A program made the position numbers and the translations under genes. This document shows positions 53,439 to 62,141 of a DNA stretch of 64,000 nt, piece after piece. Positions within the stretch are counted from its first letter, which is position 1. Each line of letters opens with the position of its first letter. The stretch is from Trichomonas vaginalis G3 (Eukaryota; Parabasalia; Trichomonadida; Trichomonadidae). The DNA is taken from assembly GCF_026262505.1 (NCBI RefSeq), contig NC_067206.1, forward strand, positions 8,212,879 to 8,276,878, in the 5' to 3' direction. Below the pieces are notes generated by a model. That model saw nothing but the letters and a program-made list of their open reading frames with translations. It did no database searches and was not told where the DNA came from.

Positions 53439-53469
53439 AGCGTTTATTTTTGGTCTTTTGTGAAAGATA

Positions 53470-53525
53470 GAAAATAACGCTAATTTTATTTTATTTATTT
53501 TTTTATTTTGTATGTAAAGACAGAT
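53470..53525 (+). promoter_or_regulatory. AT-rich conserved upstream block 6
   Basis: AAATAACGCTAATTTTATTT, then TTTATTTTGTATGTAAAGAC before the start, the counterpart of 20352-20412. Confidence 0.55.
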
Positions 53526-54002
53526 ATGTCAACAACAGAGAACACAACAACAGTTATAGTCCATGAAGCTATAAATGAAGAATATGAGTGGGTTCAGTTT
53601 AACAAACAACTCCGTCTCATTCGTTCGGTCAAAGACGATATGTACCAAATGCAAAGTATTTTGACAGCATGTTTTGCTCCAGATACTAAGCTTCCTAAAG
53701 ACTGGTTTAGGAACCAAAGCACACAAGAACTTTTGAGCGAAGCACAGCGAGACATACTTTTTTCTGAAAATCGTGAAGAACAGCGAGTAGGGAAGAAACC
53801 CCAGTCGCCAAAACTCTATGAAAATCGTGAAGAACAGCGAGTAGGGAAGAAACCCCAGTCGCCAAAACTCTATGAAAATCGTGAAAAATTGCCAAACGGT
53901 TTGAGAGGATATTATGTACATAGACTTCTTGTAAATGCTGTTGCAATGTGGGCTTCGCCTCGTTATGCTTGGTATATCTACATGATGTTAGATGAACTAT
54001 AA
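53526..54002 (+). pseudogene. Short KilA-N protein with duplicated linker
   Basis: A 158-residue copy of the KilA-N gene family that keeps the KilA-N domain (GLRGYYVHRLLVNAVAMWAS near the end) but has none of the coiled coil and DUF3627-like part. Its linker carries a 54-bp tandem duplication (53766-53819 and 53820-53873) coding ENREEQRVGKKPQSPKLY twice. It may still work as a bare DNA-binding domain, or be a remnant of a gene duplication with 54245-55072. Confidence 0.65.
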
Positions 54003-54089
54003 TTTTTAGGGCATGTGTCAAACCGTTGAGTTTTCACAAAATTTAAAAAATAACGTTTACCATGTGAAACGTTTATAAAATAACTGGGG

Positions 54090-54140
54090 TAGAAAAGAGG
54101 GTAGATATCGGGTTAGATCTAACCATCTACCCTAAAATAT
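54090..54140. repeat. AGATCT-centred palindrome
   Basis: GGGTAGAAAAGAGGGTAGAT leads into GGGTTAGATCTAACCATCTACCC, after the short KilA-N gene. Confidence 0.75.
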
Positions 54141-54187
54141 AGTTTTATTGAATTCAGCACAAAAATCATGAATTTCCTTAAGATAGA

Positions 54188-54244
54188 AAAAATAAAGTTA
54201 GTTTTATTTTTATTTATTTTTTTATTTTGTATGTAAAGACAGAT
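54188..54244 (+). promoter_or_regulatory. AT-rich conserved upstream block 7
   Basis: AAAATAAAGTTAGTTTTATT, T-runs and TTTTGTATGTAAAGACAGAT before ATG, nearly identical to blocks 2, 3 and 6. Confidence 0.55.
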
Positions 54245-55072
54245 ATGTCAACAACAGAGAACACAACAACAGTTATAGTCCATGAAGCTATAAATGAAGA
54301 ATACGAGTACATACAGTATAACAAACAGTTACGTCTCATTCGTTCGGTCAAAGACGATATGTACCAGATGCAAAGTATTTTGAACGCTCTTCGTTCTACA
54401 AAGCAAGCATATCATTGGTTTGAAAACCAACAGACAAAAGAACTTTTAGAAGAATTTCCTCATATGTTTGCTACCCTCGGAAAACCGAGGGTAGAGATTC
54501 CGTACGAAAATCGCAAGAATTTGGCTCCTGGTTTGAGAGGATATTATGTTCATAGACTTTTAGTAAATGCCGTAGCAATGTGGGCTTCACCTCGTTATGC
54601 TTGTTATATTTTCATGATGTTAGATGAAATTCATAGACAAGAACGTGAAGAGATGGAAAAGAAACTTCAAGCAAAAGATGAAGTCATTGAATCCAAAGAC
54701 AAAAGCATACAGAAAAGAATACCGCGTTCAGTACCAAAAGGAAAGGAAAAGAACTATAAGTATATGATTTATACTGAAGAGATGGAAAATGAAGAAGACA
54801 GAGATATGGTTATGTTGCATTTAGTCAGAAGAAACAACAAAAGCTTTTACGACCTTGCTAAGATTTACAAATCTGACAGAAATTGGTTCTATCGCGAAAA
54901 CTTACCGATTTCAATGACCCCAAATGAAGATGTGAAACAAATAGTTCAAGATACTTTACCTCAAACACACTATGATATGAAAGGTTGTACAATACTTACA
55001 TTCAAAGAAGATTTGCCATTGTTAAAGGAAAAAATAACAGAGTATTTTGACAACTTCAAACAAGCAGAGTAA
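54245..55072 (+). CDS. KilA-N plus DUF3627-like Bro-type protein (open)
   Basis: A 275-residue protein. KilA-N region at about residues 20-135, with GLRGYYVHRLLVNAVAMWAS; coiled coil at about 140-165 (EMEKKLQAKDEVIESKDKS); DUF3627-like domain to the end (PRSVPKGKEKNYKYMIY, RRNNKSFYDLAKIYKSDRNW). Large DNA viruses use such proteins as DNA-binding regulators. ATG at 54245 is chosen because it follows the conserved AT-rich block and matches the MSTTEN start of the two paralogues. Confidence 0.78.
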   Translation: MSTTENTTTVIVHEAINEEYEYIQYNKQLRLIRSVKDDMYQMQSILNALRSTKQAYHWFENQQTKELLEEFPHMFATLGKPRVEIPYENRKNLAPGLRGYYVHRLLVNAVAMWASPRYACYIFMMLDEIHRQEREEMEKKLQAKDEVIESKDKSIQKRIPRSVPKGKEKNYKYMIYTEEMENEEDRDMVMLHLVRRNNKSFYDLAKIYKSDRNWFYRENLPISMTPNEDVKQIVQDTLPQTHYDMKGCTILTFKEDLPLLKEKITEYFDNFKQAE

Positions 55073-55104
55073 ATGAACCATTTATTTTTCAAGCTTGACT
55101 TCAG

Positions 55105-55452
55105 ATGGCTCAGGTAGCTCAATTAGGTAAATTGCCTCGTCAAGTCTTTCTTGCATTCCGAGTCCTTCCTTCCAACAGAAAAATATTTTCCCGACAACTG
55201 GAAAAGTTCTTCCTTCCAACAGGAAAAAATTTTCCATCCGACAAGAAAAAATTTTCCAGTTGTCCGTCCGTAAACCATTCAAATTTTCGAAAATTGAGAA
55301 CTTTTTGGTCGAACTTCAGGAAAAATTTTTCCTTCCGACAGGAAAAGTTCTTCCTTCCAACAGGACACAAACGGATGACTGACGTTCCTCTTCCTGAATG
55401 CCTTCCAAAGCCAGAAGAACCGACAGCCCCAGCACCACAACAGACTTACTAA
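55105..55452 (+). CDS. ORF of repeated FFLPTGKNF-like units (doubtful)
   Basis: A 115-codon frame starting at ATG 55105. Much of it is made of degenerate repeats of a roughly 20-bp unit containing CTTCCAACAGGAAAA, giving KFFLPTGKNF and KFFLPTGHKR. The end is Pro-rich (PLPECLPKPEEPTAPAPQQT). The same unit in both orientations makes the DNA fold back on itself. TTTTTCAAGCTTGACTT occurs on both sides (55085 and 55470). It may be a repeat insertion and not a gene. Confidence 0.35.
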   Translation: MAQVAQLGKLPRQVFLAFRVLPSNRKIFSRQLEKFFLPTGKNFPSDKKKFSSCPSVNHSNFRKLRTFWSNFRKNFSFRQEKFFLPTGHKRMTDVPLPECLPKPEEPTAPAPQQTY

Positions 55453-55471
55453 GACTAAACACTTACATTTT

Positions 55472-56346
55472 TCAAGCTTGACTTTTTACAATTTGAACTT
55501 TGTTTGCGTAGATATGAATTCTGAAAGAAGTATGAGGGTCTTGTATGACTTTGTACTTCTCCCATAGTTCATGTCTGTCAAACTTACCTGCCATGGACTC
55601 TTTCATAAGTTCCATGAAATCGTCTTCGGACAATCCGGGGAAAAGTATTATGTCAGTAAGTATTCTTTTAACATCCTTACTTAAACTCTTTGCTGTCTGT
55701 ACACATATTACGACTGAAATGTTAAAGTGTCTGAGCTTCTTAAGAATTCGACACATATCTTGTTCTCTGTTCTTAAGCAAAGGATGAGAAGCAAAGTCAT
55801 CTAAGATAAGAAGACATCTATGAGGGTAAGTCTTCCAATCGTAAGATTGCAATTTCTTCGAAATGTATTCTATCTCTTTCTGTTTGTTTCTGAAGTGTTT
55901 CTTCTCTAATATTCTCTGCATTTCCTCATTTGGGTCTTTGAACTTAGAATTTATATACTCATTTATAGCATTATACTTCAAAACCTTCTTTGGTACTTCT
56001 TTATCCAATCTAACAACTCAGTATCCTTTATACATACTAACTTAGACTTCTTTATAATATCTTTGAACGAATTGACGGTTTGGTCAAATTGACCAGAAGT
56101 ACTACAAATAACAACTAACTCATAGAATGGGTTCTTCTCATCTAGTTCTTGTTGTTGTGCAGCCATTTTAAGATAAGTGAAAGTCTTACCCGACCCAGGT
56201 GGTGCAATTAGACCTGTTATACCATTCTGAGCAAATAAGAACTTGTCATGTATAGGCTTTATCTGAGCATTTTCTAACTTCCTCTTGTTCTTTTTTAAAA
56301 CATTCTCAAATTTCTTGTCAATGTCAGCAAACTTTTTTTCTAACAT
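55472..56346 (-). pseudogene. Genome-packaging ATPase (second lineage, broken)
   Basis: A P-loop ATPase homologous to 8819-9706. Walker A is APPGSGKT after FLFAQNGITGLI. Walker B is LLILDDFASH, followed by VVICVQTAKSL. A start at 56346 (MLEKKFADIDKKF) gives about 290 residues, the family's usual size. About one break. It is divergent from the gene at 56383. Confidence 0.75.
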
Positions 56347-56382
56347 ATTTTTAGAAAAATTAAAATTTTTATCTTTTAGAAA

Positions 56383-56861
56383 ATGTCTAGCGATTTCGCT
56401 ATCTATATTCGAGACAAGCTTTTCGACAGCAAAACATCTGTCGACCATAAAATCTTACATAGTGTAAACAAGAAAGGTGAATTTGTTCTAAAGTTCTGTT
56501 TCTGGGAATATGACAAGAACCATAAAACATTAAGCAGAGCAGTCTTAAAATTTGTCGATGACAGACTTGTTGACAGAGATGACGCCTCTTGGAGAGATGA
56601 AGTCCAACAAAACTTCTTAGAATGCAAAGAAGACACATGCGCTGTTCTTGAAGATGAAATAGAAAACAGAATAGATGAGCTATTAAAGGACAAAGAACTT
56701 TTACATAAATATGGTTCGGAGAAATTTGACATAACTCACCAGAGAAGAAGAAAGAAGAAAGAAAGAAAGAGAAAAAAGTAGAAGAGAAGAAAGAAAAGAA
56801 AGTAGAGAAGAGAAGAGAAGAACCTGAACCAGTTCCAGAGAAAAAGAAATTTGACATGTAA
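56383..56861 (+). pseudogene. Unknown protein with Lys/Arg/Glu-rich tail
   Basis: It starts MSSDFAIYIRDKLFDSK. The first 115 residues look globular, then comes a low-complexity basic and acidic tail and an end reading PEPVPEKKKFDM in a region of A/G-rich repeats. About one break. Convergent with 56877. No family recognised. Confidence 0.45.
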
Positions 56862-56876
56862 AAATAAAATTTTTTT

Positions 56877-57296
56877 TTAGAACATTTCTGGGTCAATGTC
56901 AATGTTCTCTTCCTCTTTAGGAGTAAACACTGGCTTAGACTCTAAAATCTTTTTACCCAATTTACCTTGAACTTCTACAACTTTAGACTCATAATATTCA
57001 TAGTCGTCTGCTTTCTTTGGTTCATAAGGTATAACAAGTTTGTATGCTTTGCCTTCTTTAAGGTTTGAGAACCTTCTGTCAAAACTTTCTTTGACTGCTA
57101 ACAAACCTTCTATGTCTAAGTCTTCAAATTTTGCACCATTTTTAGTCACAATAGCAAACTTAACTGGTTCGATGTTCCAAACTTTGCTGAATGAAGACTT
57201 TTCAAAATGGTAGAAGTAAACATTCAAATATGTGAATGGGTCTAGTTCTTCTTTAAGTCCTGACATGTACTTGTTTACTGAGATGAATTTTGCCAT
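56877..57296 (-). CDS. Unknown protein next to the helicase
   Basis: A 139-residue protein (MAKFISVNKYMSGLKEELDP) with alternating beta-like segments, a YLNVYFYHFEKSSF stretch and an acidic C-terminus (PKEEENIDIDPEMF). An acidic tail on a small beta-rich protein beside a helicase would fit a single-stranded-DNA-binding protein, but this is only a guess. TTTTTTATCCGATAGAAAAAG precedes the start. Confidence 0.45.
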   Translation of the reverse strand: MAKFISVNKYMSGLKEELDPFTYLNVYFYHFEKSSFSKVWNIEPVKFAIVTKNGAKFEDLDIEGLLAVKESFDRRFSNLKEGKAYKLVIPYEPKKADDYEYYESKVVEVQGKLGKKILESKPVFTPKEEENIDIDPEMF

Positions 57297-57335
57297 CTTT
57301 TTCTATCGGATAAAAAAAAATATTTTTTTTAAAAT

Positions 57336-58573
57336 TTACTCAGAAAAATTTTTCTTTGTATATACACCATTCTGTACGTCTAAAAGACTTTTGACATTTG
57401 CCAAGAATGTACGTTTAGAAGCTGCCATATAACCATATTCTTGACAATATTGTTTATATTCATCATATAAAGACCTTTCATCTAAACACTCAAAGTCAGT
57501 TTCATCTATGAACAGTTCATATACACTCTTGTTTGCTTCTAACAATGTTGTCTCTCTTCGGTATGTGGAATTTGTCTTGGATTGAACTTTGAAATATCTA
57601 ATGTCATAAAATATGAGAACAAGTGGTTGTAAAAGTCAGATGTCCAAAGTTTCTGCTAAGTCGTCAAAATATTCTGTATCTTGCATATGAGAATCTGACG
57701 TTCTGACAACTACATATCTTCTGTCAGAACTTTCTAACTTCATCGGAACAGCATTGTTTGAAACCATAATGAAGTTTGCAACATTTTCACAAACTCTTTG
57801 GTCTTATATCTTTCTTTCAACAACTCCAACTTTGTCTGTTATAAGACTCTTCAAAGCATCTGAGTTTAAAACTTTTGTTGTATCTATACTTTGAAGTTCA
57901 TTGCAAACTATAAGTTTCATATTCTCTATTGAGGAGTTAAACTTGCCACAGATGTTTTCTAAGTTTGTCATATTCGGATTCGAATAACCTTCTAACAGTT
58001 TGCATAAGATATCTGTAAAGAAAGTATTCTTACCAGTTCCTTGTTTTTCCAATTATAATGAGAGCAGTTTCATTCTTAGCACTTGGATGTTGTAAGATGT
58101 TTGCAAACCAACATAAGATATACTCATAAACCTTTTCGTTTCCATTGCATATAATTTCTTTGACATGGTCTAACCAAGCTTCTATAATATTTTTCTTTCC
58201 ATTCTACTTGTTCGTATTTATATCCAGTGAAGATAGAATAGAATTTGGAGAAGGTGTATAGAACTTTATACCTCGAACTGAAAAATCTTCTAACTTTGAC
58301 AATAAGATATCCCAAGCATCTAACATCTTCATGCCAACTTGTACGACTTTTTATTTTCTTAAGTTTCTGTCTACATTCTTGTTCTGAAACTATTGTTGCT
58401 CTTGGTTTGTTAAAGACTACATCCCATTCTTTCATAACATAACATTCTGGGGCAGAGTCGACATAAATGACTAAACGTTTCAAATTCTCGACTGCTTTGT
58501 TATAGTCTCGAAATGGACACATATTTCTGAATGCTTGGAAGTCATAAAAATCTGAAACATCTATTCTGTACAT
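57336..58573 (-). pseudogene. SF3-type (D5-like) helicase, broken
   Basis: In reading order: an N-terminal part (MYRIDVSDFYDFQAFRN to KFYSIFTGYKYEQVEW), then the P-loop region GTGKNTFFTDILCKLLEGYS, NICGKFNSSIENMKLIVCNE (Walker B-like) and LKSLITDKVGVVERKI, then a C-terminal winged-helix-like piece (SLYDEYKQYCQEYGYMAASK). This order is typical of viral superfamily 3 primase-helicases as found in Polinton-like viruses, virophages and large DNA viruses. It is open in about three or four pieces. It would be the replication protein of this lineage. Confidence 0.72.
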
Positions 58574-58602
58574 TTTTATAAAAATAAAAAAAATATTTTT
58601 TT

Positions 58603-59399
58603 ATTCTTGACTTTGTTGTTGCATTTGTTGCATTTGTTGTTCTTGAGCTATTTGTTGTTGAAGTTGTTCTTGTAATACAATACTTTCACCAGTTGCATCT
58701 TCCAATTCGAAACTTTCTGCCGTCATTGACAAATACATAGGACATAAAAGTTTTACAGGACCAAAGTTTTGCGTCAACTAATGTCAACGTTATACTTGCC
58801 AAAGTGTTTGAGTTCACTAAGGTTGAAAATTCTGCATTCGAATGAACAATAGGCAAACCAGCAGAGAAAGTATTGTTTATACGCATAAGTATCTTTTGGT
58901 CATAATAGTTTCTGTCGACATTCGAATAACACTTTGAACCTAAGTTTGAAACAATATATAAGATTGGTGTGCTTAATGTCAATGGAATAGACATTCCTTG
59001 TATGACACCTTTTCCTGTTATAGGAAACTGTTGGTAGTAAAAACCAGAAATAAGTTTTGTATTATAGCTCATATCGTTTATAGTAAACTCAGTCGGACAT
59101 CCAAACATAATGAAACCTGCTCTAGTTGCAGCACATGTTACACCCGTACTTAAAGTATTAAATAAGTCAAAAAACCTGTTGGTGGTATATCTGAGTAAGT
59201 ATCTTCAAAGGAGTATTTTTTTACCATTCACAACAATAAAGTCTTCTGGTGTCAAAAGAGCAAAACAGGCTTTAGTCGTCATTGTGTTTAAAGTTAGTTT
59301 ACAATACCGTCCTTGAGGACTTTGTAAGTTTGTTGTTATAGAATTATATGACTCAGGGTTTTTAGTCGTAATAGTATAAACCATTATATCTTCTGCCAT
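58603..59399 (-). pseudogene. Penton-like/minor virion protein with Gln-rich tail (second lineage)
   Basis: Starts MAEDIMVYTITTKNPESYNS and aligns by eye with 11074-11850 (FYLQSTDPNEYGTV, and FIVVNGKKI with MEFEIDGKKHEI). The middle is beta-rich. The end is a Gln-rich tail (LQQQIAQEQQMQQMQQQS). About two breaks. Same neighbours as in Polinton B. Confidence 0.6.
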
Positions 59400-59409
59400 T
59401 TATATATAT

Positions 59410-59640
59410 TTAAAAGTTTTTCTGAAAGTGGAGAAGAACTTCATCTAAACTTTCACATGGCGTTTCTTGAAGTTCTCTGTCTAAGAAGTTCAAATATTTT
59501 GTAAAGACATAGAACTTTCCTTTGTCTACACGAACAAACAAAACAGGGTCTTTCATATCGTTCAAAAGTGTGTAAAGTCCTTTACATGAAATAAAGTCTA
59601 TATTATTTTTCTTCAAACATCTTTCAAGAAGTTTTGACAT
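59410..59640 (-). CDS. Small conserved protein (second lineage)
   Basis: A 76-residue protein (MSKLLERCLKKNNIDFIS to SLDEVLLHFQKNF). It appears related to 10841-11113 and stands between the same two neighbours. It starts 6 nt after the stop of 59647-60228 in transcription order, suggesting linked expression. Function unknown. Confidence 0.55.
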   Translation of the reverse strand: MSKLLERCLKKNNIDFISCKGLYTLLNDMKDPVLFVRVDKGKFYVFTKYLNFLDRELQETPCESLDEVLLHFQKNF

Positions 59641-59646
59641 TTTTAC

Positions 59647-60228
59647 TTAGCAAATAAATTTTAATGAAATGTTGTGGTCGTCAAATATTTTTATAACGTC
59701 TGGGAAACTATATTTTAAGTTCAACGTTTCACCTCCTTTCATAACGTATATCTTGTCAATGGCATTATATGAAACACCACAGCAACTAATGTCGGGTTCT
59801 ATTTCTTTGATGTTTATATCGTCTGCCTCTGTCAAAAGTTTCAATAGTTCTTTCAAAACTTCATGAGGTGCAATGACATATGAGTTCACTTTTACAGGGT
59901 TGTGCTCGACCAAGTTTAACATTATACCTAAAGCTTGACAAATCTTCTCCTGAGTTTGAAGTTTGTCTTTCAGTTGTTGGTAGTCGTTTCGAATATCTGC
60001 AACAGAACTTAAGTCTCTGCTAACTTCAGGATATGTTGGTTGTTCTTTTACAGGAACAATTGTTATACCATCTTCGTCCTCGTATGGTTTCCCCACTTCA
60101 ACATCTCTGTCTTTGACATTGACAATAACACTTTGACTGTTTGTTTGAGTTGGTGAATTTAACTTCACATCTGCCACCGCCATTAAACCTTTTGAAACAC
60201 TTACGCTTCTATTTTTCGGAAATGACAT
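59647..60228 (-). CDS. Conserved CCG-motif protein (second lineage)
   Basis: About 193 residues from ATG at 60228 (MSFPKNRSVSVSKGLMAVAD). The N-terminal half is low-complexity, followed by a helix (YQQLKDKLQTQEKICQALG). The C-terminal domain VLKELLKLLTEADD, EIEPDISCCG, LNLKYSFPDVIKIF matches that of 10130-10780. The shared CCG protein marks a block common to both lineages. TTTTTATTCTAAGTAAA lies before the start. Confidence 0.62.
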   Translation of the reverse strand: MSFPKNRSVSVSKGLMAVADVKLNSPTQTNSQSVIVNVKDRDVEVGKPYEDEDGITIVPVKEQPTYPEVSRDLSSVADIRNDYQQLKDKLQTQEKICQALGIMLNLVEHNPVKVNSYVIAPHEVLKELLKLLTEADDINIKEIEPDISCCGVSYNAIDKIYVMKGGETLNLKYSFPDVIKIFDDHNISLKFIC

Positions 60229-60246
60229 TTTACTTAGAATAAAAAG

Positions 60247-60666
60247 ATGGACGTATTCGAGTATCTCTTCGAATTGAAGCAGAACAAAGTTTACACACAC
60301 AAACAATACAAATACATTGACAGAATAGTTCTTTATACAAACAATGGTAAATGTTATAGAATAGCAGTCTTTGCTGAACCTAAATATTTTCATAAAGCAA
60401 AGAAAGTTGGTATAACTGAAATGGTGAAAGTTCTTGACGTTGACAAAAATATAACAACAAAACTTACAGATATTTCTAAAGGTAAGTTTATCTTACAATA
60501 TTATGTCAAAACTGGCGTACTGTCAATATTTGACGGAGAGAAGTCAGTTCAAGAACAACTTACTGACCTGCTGCCAAAATCTGCTCGATGGAAGCTGTCG
60601 TTATGCCAATCTGAGGAGCCCCAGCAGGTTTCATCGAACGAATCTTCAAAAGAGCATCTTCCGTGA
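60247..60666 (+). CDS. Unknown protein divergent from the CCG gene
   Basis: A 139-residue protein (MDVFEYLFELKQNKVYTHKQ). The first 110 residues look like a small beta-rich domain. The last part overlaps the end of the capsid-like gene on the other strand, so the C-terminus may be shorter in reality. The start is 18 nt from the diverging gene. No family recognised. Confidence 0.45.
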   Translation: MDVFEYLFELKQNKVYTHKQYKYIDRIVLYTNNGKCYRIAVFAEPKYFHKAKKVGITEMVKVLDVDKNITTKLTDISKGKFILQYYVKTGVLSIFDGEKSVQEQLTDLLPKSARWKLSLCQSEEPQQVSSNESSKEHLP

Positions 60667-61310
60667 AAAGTGCTATTGGTTTTGTAAACTTCTTTGCTTT
60701 CAATTCATCTGGACCGTCTCTGTCACCAGTATATTGTATTTGTACAGTACCAACAGTTGAAATACCACCCATAAAGTCTTCTGAGTCAGCAAATGGAATG
60801 CCAAGCCAAAAGTTTGAACGGTCTCCATTTGTATATTGAGTTTTTTGACCTCCTGTATGAGTCCATACTTTCACATATGGCATAATAGAACTTTGCATTT
60901 CAGGGTTAATGGTTGTTGTGAAGTTGTTGTTAAAGTTCATAGCATCTAATGTCAAGTTGTATGACCTCATATCCTCAACTGTAGAATATTCTTCTCTTGG
61001 ATAATATTTGCCATCTATGTTTATATGATATTTAATACCAGGGTTGTAGAAACAAGAATAGTCATTTATAGTTCGTCTGAACAGTACAAACATAGTTCTG
61101 CATGTTTCATTGCAGTTGTTAAAGCAATATCTGTTCTTGCACCTGGGTCAGCACTTTGGTTTCCAACTTCACCTGCAAAGTCTTTGACAGATATTTGGTG
61201 TATAGGGAACATAAGTGGAACTGCAATATATTGGCAGCTAAAGCATTTGAAATATCTGGGTCCAACATATAGACTGCAAGTCTGCTTTCTATTCTCTTGC
61301 ATTCAAACTT
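60560..61310 (-). pseudogene. Major capsid-like protein, C-terminal part (second lineage)
   Basis: Cut on its 5' side by the gap at 61311. It contains YHINIDGKYYPREEYSTVED and NFWLGIPFADSEDFMGGIST. The latter, and ELKAKKFTKPIALF after it, align by eye with HFLCGFPTEVDFCFQQG and ELATENVPKPLIGF of the Polinton B capsid protein. It is therefore probably the double-jelly-roll capsid protein of this lineage. About one break. Confidence 0.6.
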
Positions 61311-61410
61311 NNNNNNNNNNNNNNNNNNNNNNNNNNNNNNNNNNNNNNNNNNNNNNNNNNNNNNNNNNNNNNNNNNNNNNNNNNNNNNNNNNNNNNNNNN
61401 NNNNNNNNNN
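61311..61410. other. Assembly gap (100 N)
   Basis: One hundred N. The 5' part of the capsid-like gene and the outer end of the virus-like element are missing here. Confidence 0.99.
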
Positions 61411-61720
61411 TGAGAAACCTCTTTGAGAAGGTTTTCTTTAAGAAAACCTTCTCAAAGATGATTGTCAGCATTCACTCAAATCTACCAAGTTTCATTTCAA
61501 ATCTATCTGAAATGAAGCTTTGAATCTCTTGTATATCTAATTGTAGAGGTACCTTTTCAAAATGTCTTCTATTGATTAAATTTAATCAGTAAAAGTCATT
61601 TTGAAAAGGTACATCTCTATAATTGCTATTGAGCATTCACTCTTGGAACCTTGGAGCTCTTGTGTAGTGCATGAAAACTCCAAGATTCTAGAATAAAATA
61701 TATCATAGACATAATTTCTT
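61411..61720. repeat. Hairpin-rich spacer
   Basis: Hairpins at about 61417-61458 (GAGAAGGTTTTC with GAAAACCTTCTC) and 61547-61616 (AGGTACCTTTTCAAAATG with CATTTTGAAAAGGTAC). A CTTGGAACCTTGGAGCTCTTG stretch recalls the repeats inside the transposon at 17644-19235. This may be part of another hairpin element. No gene. Confidence 0.65.
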
Positions 61721-61829
61721 CAAATATAATTTAAGGTTATTTTTTAAAAAATTAGAACAGCGTAATTTAAGGTTATTGAAAAGTGACACTTGACAAATTT
61801 ATCCCGCACTCTTCAAAAATAAGGAAATT

Positions 61830-62141
61830 TTGATAAATATCCTCATCGCTATTATCATAAAAGATTCAATATCCCTTTCGATATTTAATGACAAATTTGA
61901 AAAGGTGTTTGAAATTCTTTCGGATTTTGTTGAATTTAACCCAAAATTTATTATTAATTGTTTACAAGAAATTTTATTTAACTCTTCTTGTAAAGAAAAC
62001 TTTGCCAATATTTTGAATGCATTTGAAAATTCCGAGCTTAGAATATATTTGGATGAATGCGAAGATGAAATCGATCCTGAAATTTTTGACTCTCTCAAAA
62101 ATATGTATTCAATTTTAAATGAATCTAATTCTCATCAATAA
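61830..62141 (+). pseudogene. ORF fragment with armadillo-like helical character (doubtful)
   Basis: A 103-codon open stretch without a convincing start. The sequence (KVFEILSDFVEFNPKFIINC, FANILNAFENSELRIYLDEC, DPEIFDSLKNMYSIL) is helical and acidic and resembles the last repeats of an armadillo or importin-alpha-type protein. The region just upstream has no matching frame, so it is probably a gene fragment. It could be the only host-derived coding piece in the window. Confidence 0.35.

Larger units (their letters stand above)
55472..61310 (-). mobile_element. Virus-like element of a second lineage with SF3 helicase (partial fossil)
   Basis: Contains packaging ATPase, an SF3-type helicase, a penton-like protein, a small protein, a CCG-motif protein and a major capsid-like protein, nearly all on the minus strand. 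The last four match genes of Polinton B but are strongly diverged. No TIR is seen; the right side runs into a gap. The KilA-N module and polymerase fragment at 49553-55072 may belong to it or to a neighbour. Roughly six or more breaks. It looks older than A-C, or faster evolving. Confidence 0.65.
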
